Counted from the first letter of the stretch, positions 35,416-44,887 are shown. The stretch is 64,000 bases of DNA from Acinetobacter higginsii (GCF_000369525.1 NZ_KB850073.1:248001-312000), one strand, 5' to 3'. The notes: generated by a model not told the origin, from the sequence alone. Made by a program: numbers and translations.

Positions 35416-38187
35416 TTATTCACTTTCCAATGCTTGCGCAGTTGGATCAATTAATCTTTGCCATAACTTGCAAACGATCTCGCGGGTATCGTGCCAATCC
35501 GCAGCATTGACTTGCATAGATTGATTTGCAAGCGCTAGACGGTGGCTCTCAGCTCGTTCACGGAGATAAGCGTGTATTAATGCTGTGGCATCTTCACTGG
35601 ATAAGCAGCCTGCTTTAGCAGCATCTTCTAGAATTCTTACATTATCGGAAAAATGGGCGAGATCTGTATTCGTCCCACTCCATGCAAGCACAGCATACTG
35701 TGCCATAAATTCGATATCAACGATACCACCTGAGTCCTGTTTTAAATGAAAAATCCCATGTTTTTTTTGCTCAGAAGATGATCCCAAATGATCTTTCATC
35801 TTTTGACGCATTTTCAACACTTCTTCACGCACCACATTTTCATCACGTACTTGCGTCAAGATTTGACAGCGAATCTGTTCAAATTGCGTGCATAATCCAG
35901 CATCTCCCGCAATCGAGCGAGCACGCACCAAGGCTTGATGCTCCCATAACCAGGCACTTTTTTGTTGATATTGCTCATAAGCTTTTAAACTGGTGACCAA
36001 CATCCCCGCTTCACCCGATGGTCGCAGACGGGTATCAATTTCATAGACACGCCCGTCCAAGGTTTGTGTGGTCATCAAGGACATAAACTTCTGCGCCACA
36101 CGAATCGCAAACTCGGCACCACTAATACCCTTACGGCCATCAGTTTCACTTTGCTCTTCAAAGGCATGAATAAACACCAAATCCAAATCTGAGCCATAGC
36201 CCAACTCAATGCCACCCAATTTACCATAGGCAATCACGGCAAAGCCTTTGTTATCGAGACTGCAACGCTGCCCATCATTGCCAACTGGATACCCATGACG
36301 CTGCGCAACCGCCTCATAAGCCAAGCGTAAAGTCGCCTGTACACTGACTTCGGCAATATCAGTCAAGGCATCGGAGACTTTCATCAACGGACTTTCTGCC
36401 AGTACATCACTGGCGGCAACCGTCAATACATTACTCTTTTTAAATAAGCGCAGTACCCGCATCTGATCTTCAACTTGATCAATCTCGATGCGTAATAATT
36501 GTTGACGCAGTGAATCTTCCAGATCTTTGCGTTGTGGCAAACCAAAATCCATCGACAGGAATTCATCCAACAACACTGGATACTGCGCCAGTTCCTCACA
36601 AATCCATGGACTAACGGTTGCCATCTTGACCAGTCGCTGTAACGCGCCACGGCTTTCCATCAACATGACCAGATAAACGGTACGACGCAGCACCGATTCC
36701 ACCAATGGCATCAAACGCAACAGCGCCATTTGTGGTTGATCCGACTGCAAAATCGCTTCGATCAAATGCGGCCAAAATTTCTTTAAACGCTCTAAGGCAC
36801 TGACAGGGATTTTGCGTAGCGCCTGCCCATGCCAAAAGTTTTGAATCAGGTTCTTGGCGTCATCATCCAGTACTGCATGGAGTTTTTGCTCAAGCTGTAC
36901 AAAATCATCAACCGGCTCAGCAAACTCTTTTTCCTGAATCAACTGCTTAAACTGGACTTTGACCTTGTCACGTTTCTGATTGAGTACATCCAAGAAGGCA
37001 GCCCAATCGGCAAAACCAAGCGTATCCAACATGCGTTGTCTCAGCTCAGGTTCAGTTGGCAAGGATTGAGTTTGCTGATCATTCAGGGCTTGAATGGCAT
37101 GTTCGACTCGTCTCAGGAATAGATAGGCATCTTCCAGATCAATCACTGCTTGCTGATCCAGCAGCTCCGCTTCACCCAAATGATGTAAATTGACTAAACA
37201 CTGTCGATCTTGCAGTTCGCGCTTTGATCCACCATAGATCAACTGGAATACCTGCACGATGAATTCGATTTCACGAATCCCGCCTGCACCCAGCTTAATA
37301 TCCTCTTCGATATTACGACGCATGACCTCACGTTCGATCATGGCCTTCATTTCACGCATGGCGGCGAAAGCGGAATAATCGACATAACGACGGAATACAA
37401 AGGGACGTGACATGTCTAGCAATTCTTCGCCCTCTTTGCCACCCGTTATCACTCGTGCCTTAATCCAAGCATAACGTTCCCACTCACGCCCATGCTGGCT
37501 TAAATATTTTTCCAAACCACTATGACTAATCGCCAAGGCTGAACCATCGCCCCACGGACGCAAACGCATATCGACACGGAATACAAAACCATCTGCAGTA
37601 ATATGATCGAGCAGATAAATCAGCTTCTGTCCCCACAGAATGCAGAACTGCTGTACATCAATACATTTACGCCCATTGGTTTCGCCTTGTTCATCGAAGG
37701 CAAAAATCAGGTCAATATCACTAGAAAGGTTCAGCTCTTGGGCACCGAGCTTGCCCATGCCAATGACTATCAGATCCTGTAACTGACCTGAATAACCGAT
37801 GGGCTCCCCATGTTTGGCTAATAAAGGCGGTAATGCAAAAGCTTTGGCGGCACAAATACTGGCATCGGCAAAATCTGATAGCTCACGTGTTAGTGTCACC
37901 ACATTGGTGAGTTGATTGGCATCTTGCCAAATCCAGCGAAACATCAGCTTGGCACGGAGTACGCGTAAGGCTTTCACCCATGATTGTTCATTGCTGACGT
38001 CAGCTACAGCCAGTTGCACTTTTTGATAGATGGTTTCAGTCGACAGCGAGTCAAGAAATTGATCTTCAGAATAGTCTTGTTCTAATTGTAATGTGTATAA
38101 ATTTAAAACTTGTTCAGCATATTGGCTTGCAACTAAGGTTTTTTGTAGCTGTTGCGCATTCATATAAAAAGGCTCGACTGATGTCAT
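35416..38187 (-). CDS. glnE: bifunctional glutamine synthetase adenylyltransferase/adenylyl-removing enzyme
   Basis: 923 residues, as expected for GlnE. Two nucleotidyltransferase domains are visible: the N-terminal deadenylylase with GMGKLGAQELNLSSDIDLIFAF and the C-terminal adenylyltransferase with YGKLGGIELGYGSDLDLVF, each with the G-S/SD-x-D active site. It controls glutamine synthetase by adding and removing AMP in response to PII. A second Met (MNAQQL) nine codons in is an alternative start. ilvE follows with its start embedded just after this stop. Confidence 0.96.
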   Translation of the reverse strand: MTSVEPFYMNAQQLQKTLVASQYAEQVLNLYTLQLEQDYSEDQFLDSLSTETIYQKVQLAVADVSNEQSWVKALRVLRAKLMFRWIWQDANQLTNVVTLTRELSDFADASICAAKAFALPPLLAKHGEPIGYSGQLQDLIVIGMGKLGAQELNLSSDIDLIFAFDEQGETNGRKCIDVQQFCILWGQKLIYLLDHITADGFVFRVDMRLRPWGDGSALAISHSGLEKYLSQHGREWERYAWIKARVITGGKEGEELLDMSRPFVFRRYVDYSAFAAMREMKAMIEREVMRRNIEEDIKLGAGGIREIEFIVQVFQLIYGGSKRELQDRQCLVNLHHLGEAELLDQQAVIDLEDAYLFLRRVEHAIQALNDQQTQSLPTEPELRQRMLDTLGFADWAAFLDVLNQKRDKVKVQFKQLIQEKEFAEPVDDFVQLEQKLHAVLDDDAKNLIQNFWHGQALRKIPVSALERLKKFWPHLIEAILQSDQPQMALLRLMPLVESVLRRTVYLVMLMESRGALQRLVKMATVSPWICEELAQYPVLLDEFLSMDFGLPQRKDLEDSLRQQLLRIEIDQVEDQMRVLRLFKKSNVLTVAASDVLAESPLMKVSDALTDIAEVSVQATLRLAYEAVAQRHGYPVGNDGQRCSLDNKGFAVIAYGKLGGIELGYGSDLDLVFIHAFEEQSETDGRKGISGAEFAIRVAQKFMSLMTTQTLDGRVYEIDTRLRPSGEAGMLVTSLKAYEQYQQKSAWLWEHQALVRARSIAGDAGLCTQFEQIRCQILTQVRDENVVREEVLKMRQKMKDHLGSSSEQKKHGIFHLKQDSGGIVDIEFMAQYAVLAWSGTNTDLAHFSDNVRILEDAAKAGCLSSEDATALIHAYLRERAESHRLALANQSMQVNAADWHDTREIVCKLWQRLIDPTAQALESE

Positions 38188-38235
38188 GTCATCTAGGTTA
38201 GTTATATCAGTTACAAGCTTATCTTTAAAATCTCT

Positions 38236-39507
38236 TTAGACTAATTTCGCTTTGCTTTTTTGTTGATCCGTACATAAATCAACCTGTTCACGTTCGATTG
38301 GCAGCAACACCGTAAACACCGTACCTTCGCCCTCATTGGAGGTGACATTGATTTCACCTAAATTCATTTCTACAAAGCGCTTACACAGACTTAAGCCCAG
38401 ACCTGCACCCTTCTCTCCTGCGGTGCCTTTATAACTCATGGTAATCCGTGGCTGGAATAGATCGTTGATTTGTTGTTGAGTCATGCCAAGGCCAGTGTCT
38501 TTGACATAGACTTCAACATAAGTGCCTTTATGCTGTGCTTGGATATAGACTTTGCCCTTACCATCCACATCGGTAAATTTCAGCGCATTAGACACCAAGT
38601 TCTGAATCACCGAGGTGATCATATTCATATCGGCATAGACTTTAAGATTTTCATCGACTTCATTAATCAGTTGAATATTCTTCTTAATGGCCAAGGTTTT
38701 GAGAATATCGGTCACGATATTGGTGATCTGACGCAACTTAAAGTTGATGGGATGATAGACAAACCGCCCACCTTCGGCCATCGCCCAATTCAGCAAGCTT
38801 TCCAATAAGTTATAAGTCGATTGCGAAGTATCATAAAGATAATCGGCAATATTCTGAATACTGGATTCATCTAAGGTTTCACGTTCTTTCGCCAAGATTT
38901 CGGAGAAACCCAATAGCCCATGAAATGGTGCACGTAAGTCATGGGAAATAATCGAAAAGAATTTAGTTTTACTAAAATTGAGTGCAGCTTCTTGTTCGTA
39001 TAATTCTTTCAGCTCATCATGATTAAACTTCAATTCCAGTTGTTGCATGAAGTTGATGCAATGTTCTTGCAGGAGTTGTTTTTGTAGATCGCTAAAGCCT
39101 TGTGCAGCTTCATCAAACAGGATGATATAACCCAGTGAAGTTTGGTCTGGATGTCTAAGATGTAGGGCGACTGCAGTTTGGATTTTCTTTTTCAGTGGTG
39201 CAAGGAATGCCAGTAAGGTTGAGTATTGCGGATGGTCGCTATCGACTAGATCACCATTCACAAATAGGGTGTTTAGACTTTTGATAATCTTTGCGGAATC
39301 AATGGCTTTGAGTTTTTCAGGGCAACGATGCCAAAGGTAAGGTTCTTGGTGAAATGACAGCAATGCGGTACTGGCTTGCATCAGTTTTCGGTTGAACTGT
39401 AAAAATTGCTCAAGCAAGTTCTGCTCTGAAGTCAACCCCAAAGAAAGAGAGATTTTACAAGCACTTAACTTTTCGGCTTGCTGTAGTTCTAATAATTGAA
39501 TCGTCAT
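38236..39507 (-). CDS. soluble sensor histidine kinase
   Basis: About 423 residues from the ATG at 39507, chosen because GAGAGGCGGGA precedes it; the frame extends to 39588 without a ribosome site. No membrane helices. A GAF-like N-terminal half, then SIISHDLRAPFHGLLGFSEIL (H-box), MNMITSVIQNLVSNALKFTD (N-box), VKDTGLGM and GAGLGLSLCKRFVE (G-boxes). No response regulator is adjacent, so it is an orphan. It lies 48 nt upstream of glnE. Signal unknown. Confidence 0.85.
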   Translation of the reverse strand: MTIQLLELQQAEKLSACKISLSLGLTSEQNLLEQFLQFNRKLMQASTALLSFHQEPYLWHRCPEKLKAIDSAKIIKSLNTLFVNGDLVDSDHPQYSTLLAFLAPLKKKIQTAVALHLRHPDQTSLGYIILFDEAAQGFSDLQKQLLQEHCINFMQQLELKFNHDELKELYEQEAALNFSKTKFFSIISHDLRAPFHGLLGFSEILAKERETLDESSIQNIADYLYDTSQSTYNLLESLLNWAMAEGGRFVYHPINFKLRQITNIVTDILKTLAIKKNIQLINEVDENLKVYADMNMITSVIQNLVSNALKFTDVDGKGKVYIQAQHKGTYVEVYVKDTGLGMTQQQINDLFQPRITMSYKGTAGEKGAGLGLSLCKRFVEMNLGEINVTSNEGEGTVFTVLLPIEREQVDLCTDQQKSKAKLV

Positions 39508-39588
39508 TCCCGCCTCTCGAATATTTTCGTTATACGGTTCTTTACGTTTTATAAAAAAAATGTGAAAACTATCACTTAGTATTAACAA

Positions 39589-39928
39589 ACTTTAACAGAA
39601 AAGGCAATTGTTGATTCAATCAATTCGCAACAAAACGTGAAATTTCATTAAATTTTAACTTTGCAATTATCTTGTATAAATCTGACCTAAGGTAAATGTA
39701 TTCGATAAAAGTGAAAGGAAAAATTTAGCATATGGTTCTATCCAATGTTAATCGGGACTATTTTGGGTTCAATCTTAAGTAGCTTAATAATTTTGTACTA
39801 TTTACCTTTAATATAGCCTTATTAAAAGGCTATATTAAATAATGATACTTCTTAGAAGACTATTGACTTATTTCTATCGCTCTAGGCTTTTATTTAATTA
39901 TCAACATTATTTATCTATACATATCTTT
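39589..39928. other. 340-bp AT-rich boundary between core and accessory island
   Basis: No coding sequence seen. It contains a perfect 14-bp hairpin (39807-39839). The histidine kinase to its left belongs with core genes; genes to its right look accessory. I found no obvious attachment site or insertion-sequence end. Confidence 0.6.
39807..39839. terminator. perfect 14-bp hairpin, possible terminator
   Basis: TTTAATATAGCCTT and AAGGCTATATTAAA pair fully around ATTAA. There is no strong T-run on either side. It lies 90 nt after the stop of the 39929 gene on the minus strand and could end that transcript. Confidence 0.5.
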
Positions 39929-40528
39929 TTACTTCGGTGCTCCTTGAAATACTGGCACTGGTGATTTGTTTATCCTAAAGTTCTGATCAAAGTTTTTGTT
40001 ATGATCTTTCAAAGTGTATTCTTTCAATTCAGTCAAATTTTTATCTTGAGTAAATTCAAAAACTTTTGGCGCTGTATGACTATTTACATCAGCTACACCT
40101 CCAGTTTTAACCGTTATTGTACATCCCTGCTTATTAGAGCATAATTCTTGTATTGGTTTTAATGCCACAGGATTAGCAACATTAGCGGTAAACTTACTGA
40201 TACTATCACTTTCAACGCCCTTAGCATTAATTGGAACTTTAGCATCCTTATGCATATTAGCTTTAATCAATTTTCCAGCAGTTTCTTTAACTTTTTCACA
40301 ATTTTGACCATATTTAAAAATATCCCAGAAATCATCCTTATGTGCATAAGCTACTTGCAAATCACCTTTAGTATAAGCATCATATGCTCGTTTATAAATA
40401 TTAATTGAAAGTTCATTTGCTATTTGACAGTCCATGGCTATAACAGAACTAGAAATACATGTAATGAATCCAAGCATATATAATTTATATAAGAGCTGTT
40501 TTTTTAAAAAAATAGTATTCATTTTCAC
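39929..40528 (-). CDS. exported hypothetical protein of the patatin cluster
   Basis: 199 residues with a signal peptide (LYKLYMLGFITCISSSVIA) and mature start MDCQIANEL. Four Cys in the mature chain (DCQ, QNCEK, ELCSNKQGCT) could form disulfides in the periplasm. No family recognised. It follows the 169-residue membrane protein by 46 nt on the same strand. Its base composition is AT-rich like the rest of the island, unlike the core genes to the left. Confidence 0.7.
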   Translation of the reverse strand: MKMNTIFLKKQLLYKLYMLGFITCISSSVIAMDCQIANELSINIYKRAYDAYTKGDLQVAYAHKDDFWDIFKYGQNCEKVKETAGKLIKANMHKDAKVPINAKGVESDSISKFTANVANPVALKPIQELCSNKQGCTITVKTGGVADVNSHTAPKVFEFTQDKNLTELKEYTLKDHNKNFDQNFRINKSPVPVFQGAPK

Positions 40529-40574
40529 TCCAATAGATATTATTTTTCTTGACTATTAATTTAAGAAATAATTC

Positions 40575-41084
40575 TTAGGGCGGCGGCATTTCAGTTTGTT
40601 TGCCGTTAGTAGCATAACTACTCTGTGTCATAGTAGTTGTCTGTGAAGGTTTATATTGAAAATTTGATTTTGCAAAGATAGCGCAGATAATAATAACTGC
40701 ACCAACAATCATCCCCACAATTCCAGGGGAGTAAGTAGCAAGTGTGGCTTTAGCGACTGTTGTTTCAGATGCATTCATCGTTCCGCTAAAATTTATTGCT
40801 TTCTCATAGGCGAAAAAGGAAATAGCGAGTCCTGTAAATGAAATTGCCGCTCCTATAAGTACTGCTAGCAAACGAATTAATATTGTGGTAACTAGTCCTA
40901 TACCTGAAAAGGTAAATACCAAATCGTTGTCCTTGGTCTCGATAATATCGACTATTTGCACTAGCAGTACACCAACACCAGCTAACAGTGCCATAATTGT
41001 TAAAAGTAGTCCAAGTCCAACACCAAACCACATGACCTTTTGCCAACTAGATTTTGGCGTATCGGGAAAATCAGAATCTGCCAT
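40575..41084 (-). CDS. three- to four-helix membrane protein of the patatin cluster
   Basis: 169 residues. Hydrophobic helices at about residues 17-45 (VMWFGVGLGLLLTIMALLAGVGVLLV), 58-92 (probably two helices) and 115-135 (GIVGMIVGAVIIICAIFA), with a Thr/Ser/Gln-rich hydrophilic tail ending EMPPP. No family recognised. It lies 67 nt downstream of the patatin gene and 46 nt upstream of the exported protein, which suggests a three-gene operon. Confidence 0.7.
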   Translation of the reverse strand: MADSDFPDTPKSSWQKVMWFGVGLGLLLTIMALLAGVGVLLVQIVDIIETKDNDLVFTFSGIGLVTTILIRLLAVLIGAAISFTGLAISFFAYEKAINFSGTMNASETTVAKATLATYSPGIVGMIVGAVIIICAIFAKSNFQYKPSQTTTMTQSSYATNGKQTEMPPP

Positions 41085-41151
41085 ATTTACCCCCTATTTA
41101 GTGTGTCACCACTTGATTTAAAATACTGCAACAAACTGTTTTTTTATATGT

Positions 41152-42183
41152 TTATAGTCTATTAATAGGATTTTCTTCAGGATTTTCAAACCATTTAAAA
41201 TATGCTTCTGTTCCCTTAATTCCTTCATTGATTAAAGCAAGCTTCTTCTCTTTTTTAAGTTTAAAGTCCGTTGTTTTTACATCTAATGTATTGATATATA
41301 TAGTTCTCTGCCAATCATCACTGTGTAGATGCTGATTTTCTTGGGCATTCATTACTGCTGATATGAGAGCTCCAGCATAATCAAAAAAACTACTGATTTT
41401 GTTAGCTTCACCCTTTTCACCGTATCTGAATAACCCAATCTCCTTCTGAGTGTCTAATCTTATTCCTAAGGTCTGTTTATTGTATGTATATGGGCTTCTG
41501 TCTGGTTGATCGAGAAGAAAGCTGGCATTTTCGCGATTATAATAATCAACACTTCTAGCCGCCTCACTTTCTGAGGCCATATCAATATATTTTTCTCGAT
41601 CAAATAATTTAACTGGATAGTTGAGTAACACCCCCCCATCAACATATACATTCTCTGGGGAACCATAATTAACGGCTGTGAAAAATAAAGGAATTGACAT
41701 ACTTATACGCAGAGCATCCACTAATGCCATATCTTCATGTCTTTCAACTGAAAATACTTCAAGATAACCTGTTGAAAGATTTGTTCCGATTACATGAAGT
41801 TCGGGTCTGCCCGCATTTTTTAAGTCTTTAAAGGTGGCCTTACGATTGCCAAGTTTTTTTCCGACTAGGTCTCCGATCCATGTTAAGAAATAATCACCTT
41901 TATTCCATCCATATTCACTCATTAATCTCTTGATATCACTAGTTATCAGGAATGAATTATCCATGAACTTTTCAAAGTCAGTCGATGATAAAATCTCTTT
42001 CTGTTCTTGATTGGTATATCCCAGTGCAAATAATAATGCATTGATCGCACCAGCACTTGTTCCGCCTACTCTTCTTATTTCTTTCAACAGTCCCCGTTGT
42101 TCCAAGATTTGCATCGCTCCAACATATGCAATTCCTTTAACTCCACCACCTTCAAAACATAAATTTCTGAATTGTACTGTCAT
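41152..42183 (-). CDS. patatin-like phospholipase
   Basis: 343 residues. FEGGGVKGIAYVGAMQIL (oxyanion hole G-G-G-x-K/R-G) at the N-terminus, GGTSAGAINALLFALG with the nucleophilic Ser, and VYVDGGVLLNYPV with the catalytic Asp of the Ser-Asp dyad. The family hydrolyses phospholipid acyl chains. Such proteins serve as effectors in some anti-phage systems (for example CapV in CBASS), but no cyclase or other known sensor gene is visible here. The Asp motif is encoded over a run of seven G. No signal peptide, so cytoplasmic or membrane-associated. Confidence 0.88.
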   Translation of the reverse strand: MTVQFRNLCFEGGGVKGIAYVGAMQILEQRGLLKEIRRVGGTSAGAINALLFALGYTNQEQKEILSSTDFEKFMDNSFLITSDIKRLMSEYGWNKGDYFLTWIGDLVGKKLGNRKATFKDLKNAGRPELHVIGTNLSTGYLEVFSVERHEDMALVDALRISMSIPLFFTAVNYGSPENVYVDGGVLLNYPVKLFDREKYIDMASESEAARSVDYYNRENASFLLDQPDRSPYTYNKQTLGIRLDTQKEIGLFRYGEKGEANKISSFFDYAGALISAVMNAQENQHLHSDDWQRTIYINTLDVKTTDFKLKKEKKLALINEGIKGTEAYFKWFENPEENPINRL

Positions 42184-42416
42184 GATTGATTACCTCCTGT
42201 AATCAAAATTCAAAATTATTTTAATTAATAAATACAAGATGTTGTGAAGAATAATTATCATCTTATAAAAAATAATAACTCATTTAGGCTTTTAGATACA
42301 AGAGTATCTTAGATACTTGACCACGCTATATCTAAAAATAGATTCAATTAATTTTAGTTGTAGTATCTGACTTCATCGAATAGGTTCGTAATTAGCGCGC
42401 ATAAACCCTTCTAACC

Positions 42417-43130
42417 TCACAAATCTAAGTCTAATTGTTCATTTGGTTTTATCTTTTCTAGCTCCAAAAATTTCTTAGCAAACTTTGGAGCAAGTAAAGA
42501 CTGGACAATTAATATTGATAAAATAAAAGCAGGAAGGAAATACAACAAGGTTCTTTCTATGAAAGTCACTTTAGGAATTGTATAACCCAATATTTCATTT
42601 ACTTTAAAAATTTCTGCAATAAAGAAGGGACTCATGAGACCAATGTTCAAAGTGAAATATATGAAAAAAGCAGCACGCTCCATCCATTTAATCTTTGAGT
42701 CCGAGTAGCCAGCTTTTATTCTAAAGCTATCATTTTCCCTTGTTAAAAATGAACTTCCTCTCTTATATAGCCGGATCGCTCTCTCTTTTTCTTTACATGT
42801 CAAAATATAAGATAGAGCATCCAAGTTACTGTTCTTAAAGTTGAGAAACCTGCTTAGCTTTAATACATTAATATGGTGTTGAATCCCATCCTTATATTCA
42901 CTAAGTGTTGAATCGTTAAGAAAAGCGGTTTTCTCTGCTAATTCTCTATCAAATTTATTTTTATGATGCTCTGAATAGTCTTTAATACTCGAAATAAACC
43001 CAGACTTTCCCGTAAAGTACAACCCTATAAATACGAGAATAAGAATGAGAACAGTCCATATAAAAAATATGCTTGTTCCATCTTCAATCAATTTTGCTAT
43101 AAGACTATTAACATCAACATTCACAGCCAT
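42417..43130 (-). CDS. unknown three-helix membrane protein
   Basis: 237 residues. One N-terminal helix (IFFIWTVLILILVFIGLYF), a cytoplasmic charged middle of about 110 residues, then two C-terminal helices (AAFFIYFTLNIGLMSPFFIA and LLYFLPAFILSILIVQSLL). No family recognised. The upstream stop-interrupted small ORF ends 6 nt before its ATG and the 346-residue membrane protein precedes that, so they are likely co-transcribed. Confidence 0.7.
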   Translation of the reverse strand: MAVNVDVNSLIAKLIEDGTSIFFIWTVLILILVFIGLYFTGKSGFISSIKDYSEHHKNKFDRELAEKTAFLNDSTLSEYKDGIQHHINVLKLSRFLNFKNSNLDALSYILTCKEKERAIRLYKRGSSFLTRENDSFRIKAGYSDSKIKWMERAAFFIYFTLNIGLMSPFFIAEIFKVNEILGYTIPKVTFIERTLLYFLPAFILSILIVQSLLAPKFAKKFLELEKIKPNEQLDLDL

Positions 43131-43136
43131 TATTTT

Positions 43137-43310
43137 TTACCTATAAATTTTATTGTCTGATTGATCAGCATCACTCTTATCATTTCCCTTATACCCCCCA
43201 AAAAAATATCGAACATAAACCGTATAGCCTTTAGGAGTTTCTTCTAAAAGAATTGAATGGCGAACAAGAAGTTCAATATAAGTTCGTTCCTACCTTTTCG
43301 TAGAATCCAT
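43137..43310 (-). pseudogene. small ORF interrupted by an in-frame TAG
   Basis: From ATG at 43310 the frame reads MDSTKR, then TAG (43290-43292), then ERTYIELLVRHSILLEE and VYVRYFFGGYKGNDKSD up to a TAA at 43137. About 57 codons in all, exactly filling the gap between the two membrane-protein genes and ending 6 nt before the next ATG. No start codon follows the TAG early enough to give the whole segment. It also contains a T7G6 run. It is either a decayed gene, a readthrough product, or a chance frame; the tight spacing favours a real but broken gene. Confidence 0.35.
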
Positions 43311-43323
43311 TTTAATATTTAAG

Positions 43324-44361
43324 TTACTGATCAGATTCAGTTTTTTTATCTGCTTTGCTACTTGATAAGTCTTTTACAGATTTCAAAAACTCTGTATTAG
43401 CCTTGATATTTTCATGCATCAAGTTTTCACCACCAGTATAACTATCATGATGAATACTATTTCCAAAATATTTATATGCCAAATCGAATCTAATTTTATT
43501 CCGCATTTCTTCCGGCAAAGACTCAATATATCGAGGAAAACCAGATAATTCTTTTGCAGTTCTATATGATTCATCAGCTAAACGTCGATTCATAAAAGAG
43601 CGTTTTAACAAAAAAGCAGCCAGTGTTGTCGACAATATCAACACTGATATCTTTTGAATATAAAATGATATATCAGCAACATGTTTTTTATCAGAAAAAC
43701 CAATAGAAAAAACTCCAAAATCTATATCTGAAATATAAACATTAAAGCCAAAAAAGTACAAAAACATAACAACAATCAAAGAATAAAACAAATACTCATA
43801 TATATTAGATATTTTATTAAACCTATAATAATCTTCATCATACAAGTCTTTAATAGTCTTATTTCTTAAATCATCTAGCAAAACATTAGATTCTGAAAGA
43901 TTCGCTTTGAATCTACTAAAATTAGGATACCATTCATTAGAAATCGCTATAGCTCTATCAAAATCTTCCATTGCAACTATATATTCTACAATTATTGCTA
44001 AGCTATTTTCTAAATCTTTTATTTTCAATTTAAAATTAGAATCTGAAACATTAGGCAATTCTTCAATTTTTCGCCCTGAATTATTTAACTCAGTATTAAG
44101 CCAGCTACTACTAATTTTATCTAAAACTTTTTTATTTTCAGCTAAAGTAGAAACTATGACGTCTAGACATAATGAAGACTCTTCAAAATCAGAATCAAAA
44201 TCATGGCTATCAACTTGCAACGCAACTCTACGCTTATTGAAAAAATTCAATAAGTTCTGCGCCAAAATTAAATTCTTATAATGTGGATTCTTTTTTGAAA
44301 GCTCATCATTTTCTAAAGTAATATTGTCTTTTACATCATCTCTAGAAATTATTTCTTCCAT
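43324..44361 (-). CDS. unknown membrane protein with two central helices
   Basis: About 346 residues from the ATG at 44361 (preceded by GGGGTGGGGA; the TTG four codons upstream is less likely). An N-terminal soluble helical region of about 195 residues, two helices (YEYLFYSLIVVMFLYFFGF and IQKISVLILSTTLAAFLL), and a cytoplasmic C-terminus with ESLPEEMRNKIRFDLAYKYFG. No family recognised with confidence. The architecture, a sensor-like soluble part plus paired helices, is seen in various defence and stress proteins, but that is only an analogy. AT-rich codon use marks it as acquired. Confidence 0.7.
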   Translation of the reverse strand: MEEIISRDDVKDNITLENDELSKKNPHYKNLILAQNLLNFFNKRRVALQVDSHDFDSDFEESSLCLDVIVSTLAENKKVLDKISSSWLNTELNNSGRKIEELPNVSDSNFKLKIKDLENSLAIIVEYIVAMEDFDRAIAISNEWYPNFSRFKANLSESNVLLDDLRNKTIKDLYDEDYYRFNKISNIYEYLFYSLIVVMFLYFFGFNVYISDIDFGVFSIGFSDKKHVADISFYIQKISVLILSTTLAAFLLKRSFMNRRLADESYRTAKELSGFPRYIESLPEEMRNKIRFDLAYKYFGNSIHHDSYTGGENLMHENIKANTEFLKSVKDLSSSKADKKTESDQ

Positions 44362-44447
44362 TCCCCACCCCAAAAATTATTATAAAATCTTGACGCCATT
44401 ATAGTATCTAAGCTACTCTTTTAAGTACAGAGTAAACTTTACTCTCA

Positions 44448-44648
44448 CCACAGCAAAATCTGTGGCAGGCGTAGGAACCTGAAAATATCATTGAACTAAG
44501 ACGCAAAAGTCCGTCATGGGCTATTTTTTTGCGTAAAATTCAGCTTTGCTGTTCTATGGCAGGCTGGACAGGGCAGCCTTTGGCTGGCCGCTTCTTAGTT
44601 CGCGGTATTTCCTACCCCTGTTCAGTCTGTCTCCATTACCGTAGGAAA
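44448..44648 (+). ncRNA. candidate structured RNA with a three-way junction
   Basis: The segment 44558-44573 (GGCAGGCTGGACAGGG) pairs along all 16 positions with 44616-44631, using three G-U pairs, so it is an RNA-type stem rather than a DNA palindrome. Inside are two hairpins: CAGCC/GGCTG (44574-44586) and CCGC/GCGG (44588-44605). Upstream are a CCACAG/CTGTGG hairpin (44448-44465) and an ACGCAAAA...TTTTGCGT stem near 44500-44535. The junction strand TTTCCTAC (44608-44615) can instead pair with GTAGGAAA at 44641-44648. It resembles phage C4-type antisense RNA in idea, which I cannot confirm. Confidence 0.55.
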
Positions 44649-44692
44649 GTATTGGATTCAGGTTTTAATAAACTTGAACTAGGAATTAGCAA

Positions 44693-44887
44693 ATGAAACC
44701 ATTCGCTTCTAAGCATTCTCATACTCAAAATAATCTCAAAGAACATACCCCTGTTTATGACATGGTGGCATTCCGTCGAAAATCCCGACAACTCAAACTC
44801 CGCAAACGCTTCAAAAGCCTTATTGAAGGTGGCCTTGTTTCACTCATTGTGGGCTTGACCATTACCCTATTGTTTTTAGGTCATTAA
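44693..44887 (+). CDS. small basic single-helix membrane protein
   Basis: 64 residues. Strongly basic middle (RRKSRQLKLRKRFKS) followed by one hydrophobic helix (GGLVSLIVGLTITLLFLGH) ending at the C-terminus. AGGAA lies 9 nt before the ATG. It sits 45 nt after the structured RNA region and may be controlled by it. No family recognised. Tail-anchored small proteins of this type may be toxins or regulators, but nothing in the sequence decides. Confidence 0.6.
   Translation: MKPFASKHSHTQNNLKEHTPVYDMVAFRRKSRQLKLRKRFKSLIEGGLVSLIVGLTITLLFLGH

Noticed and set aside
41631..41637. Run of seven C (G7 in the patatin gene) as a phase-variation switch
   Set aside because: It encodes part of the conserved DGGV motif, so it is explained by the protein sequence; seven bases alone is weak evidence for switching.
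39929..42183. Patatin cluster as a standard CBASS system
   Set aside because: No nucleotide cyclase or accessory Cap genes are present on either side, so it cannot be called CBASS.
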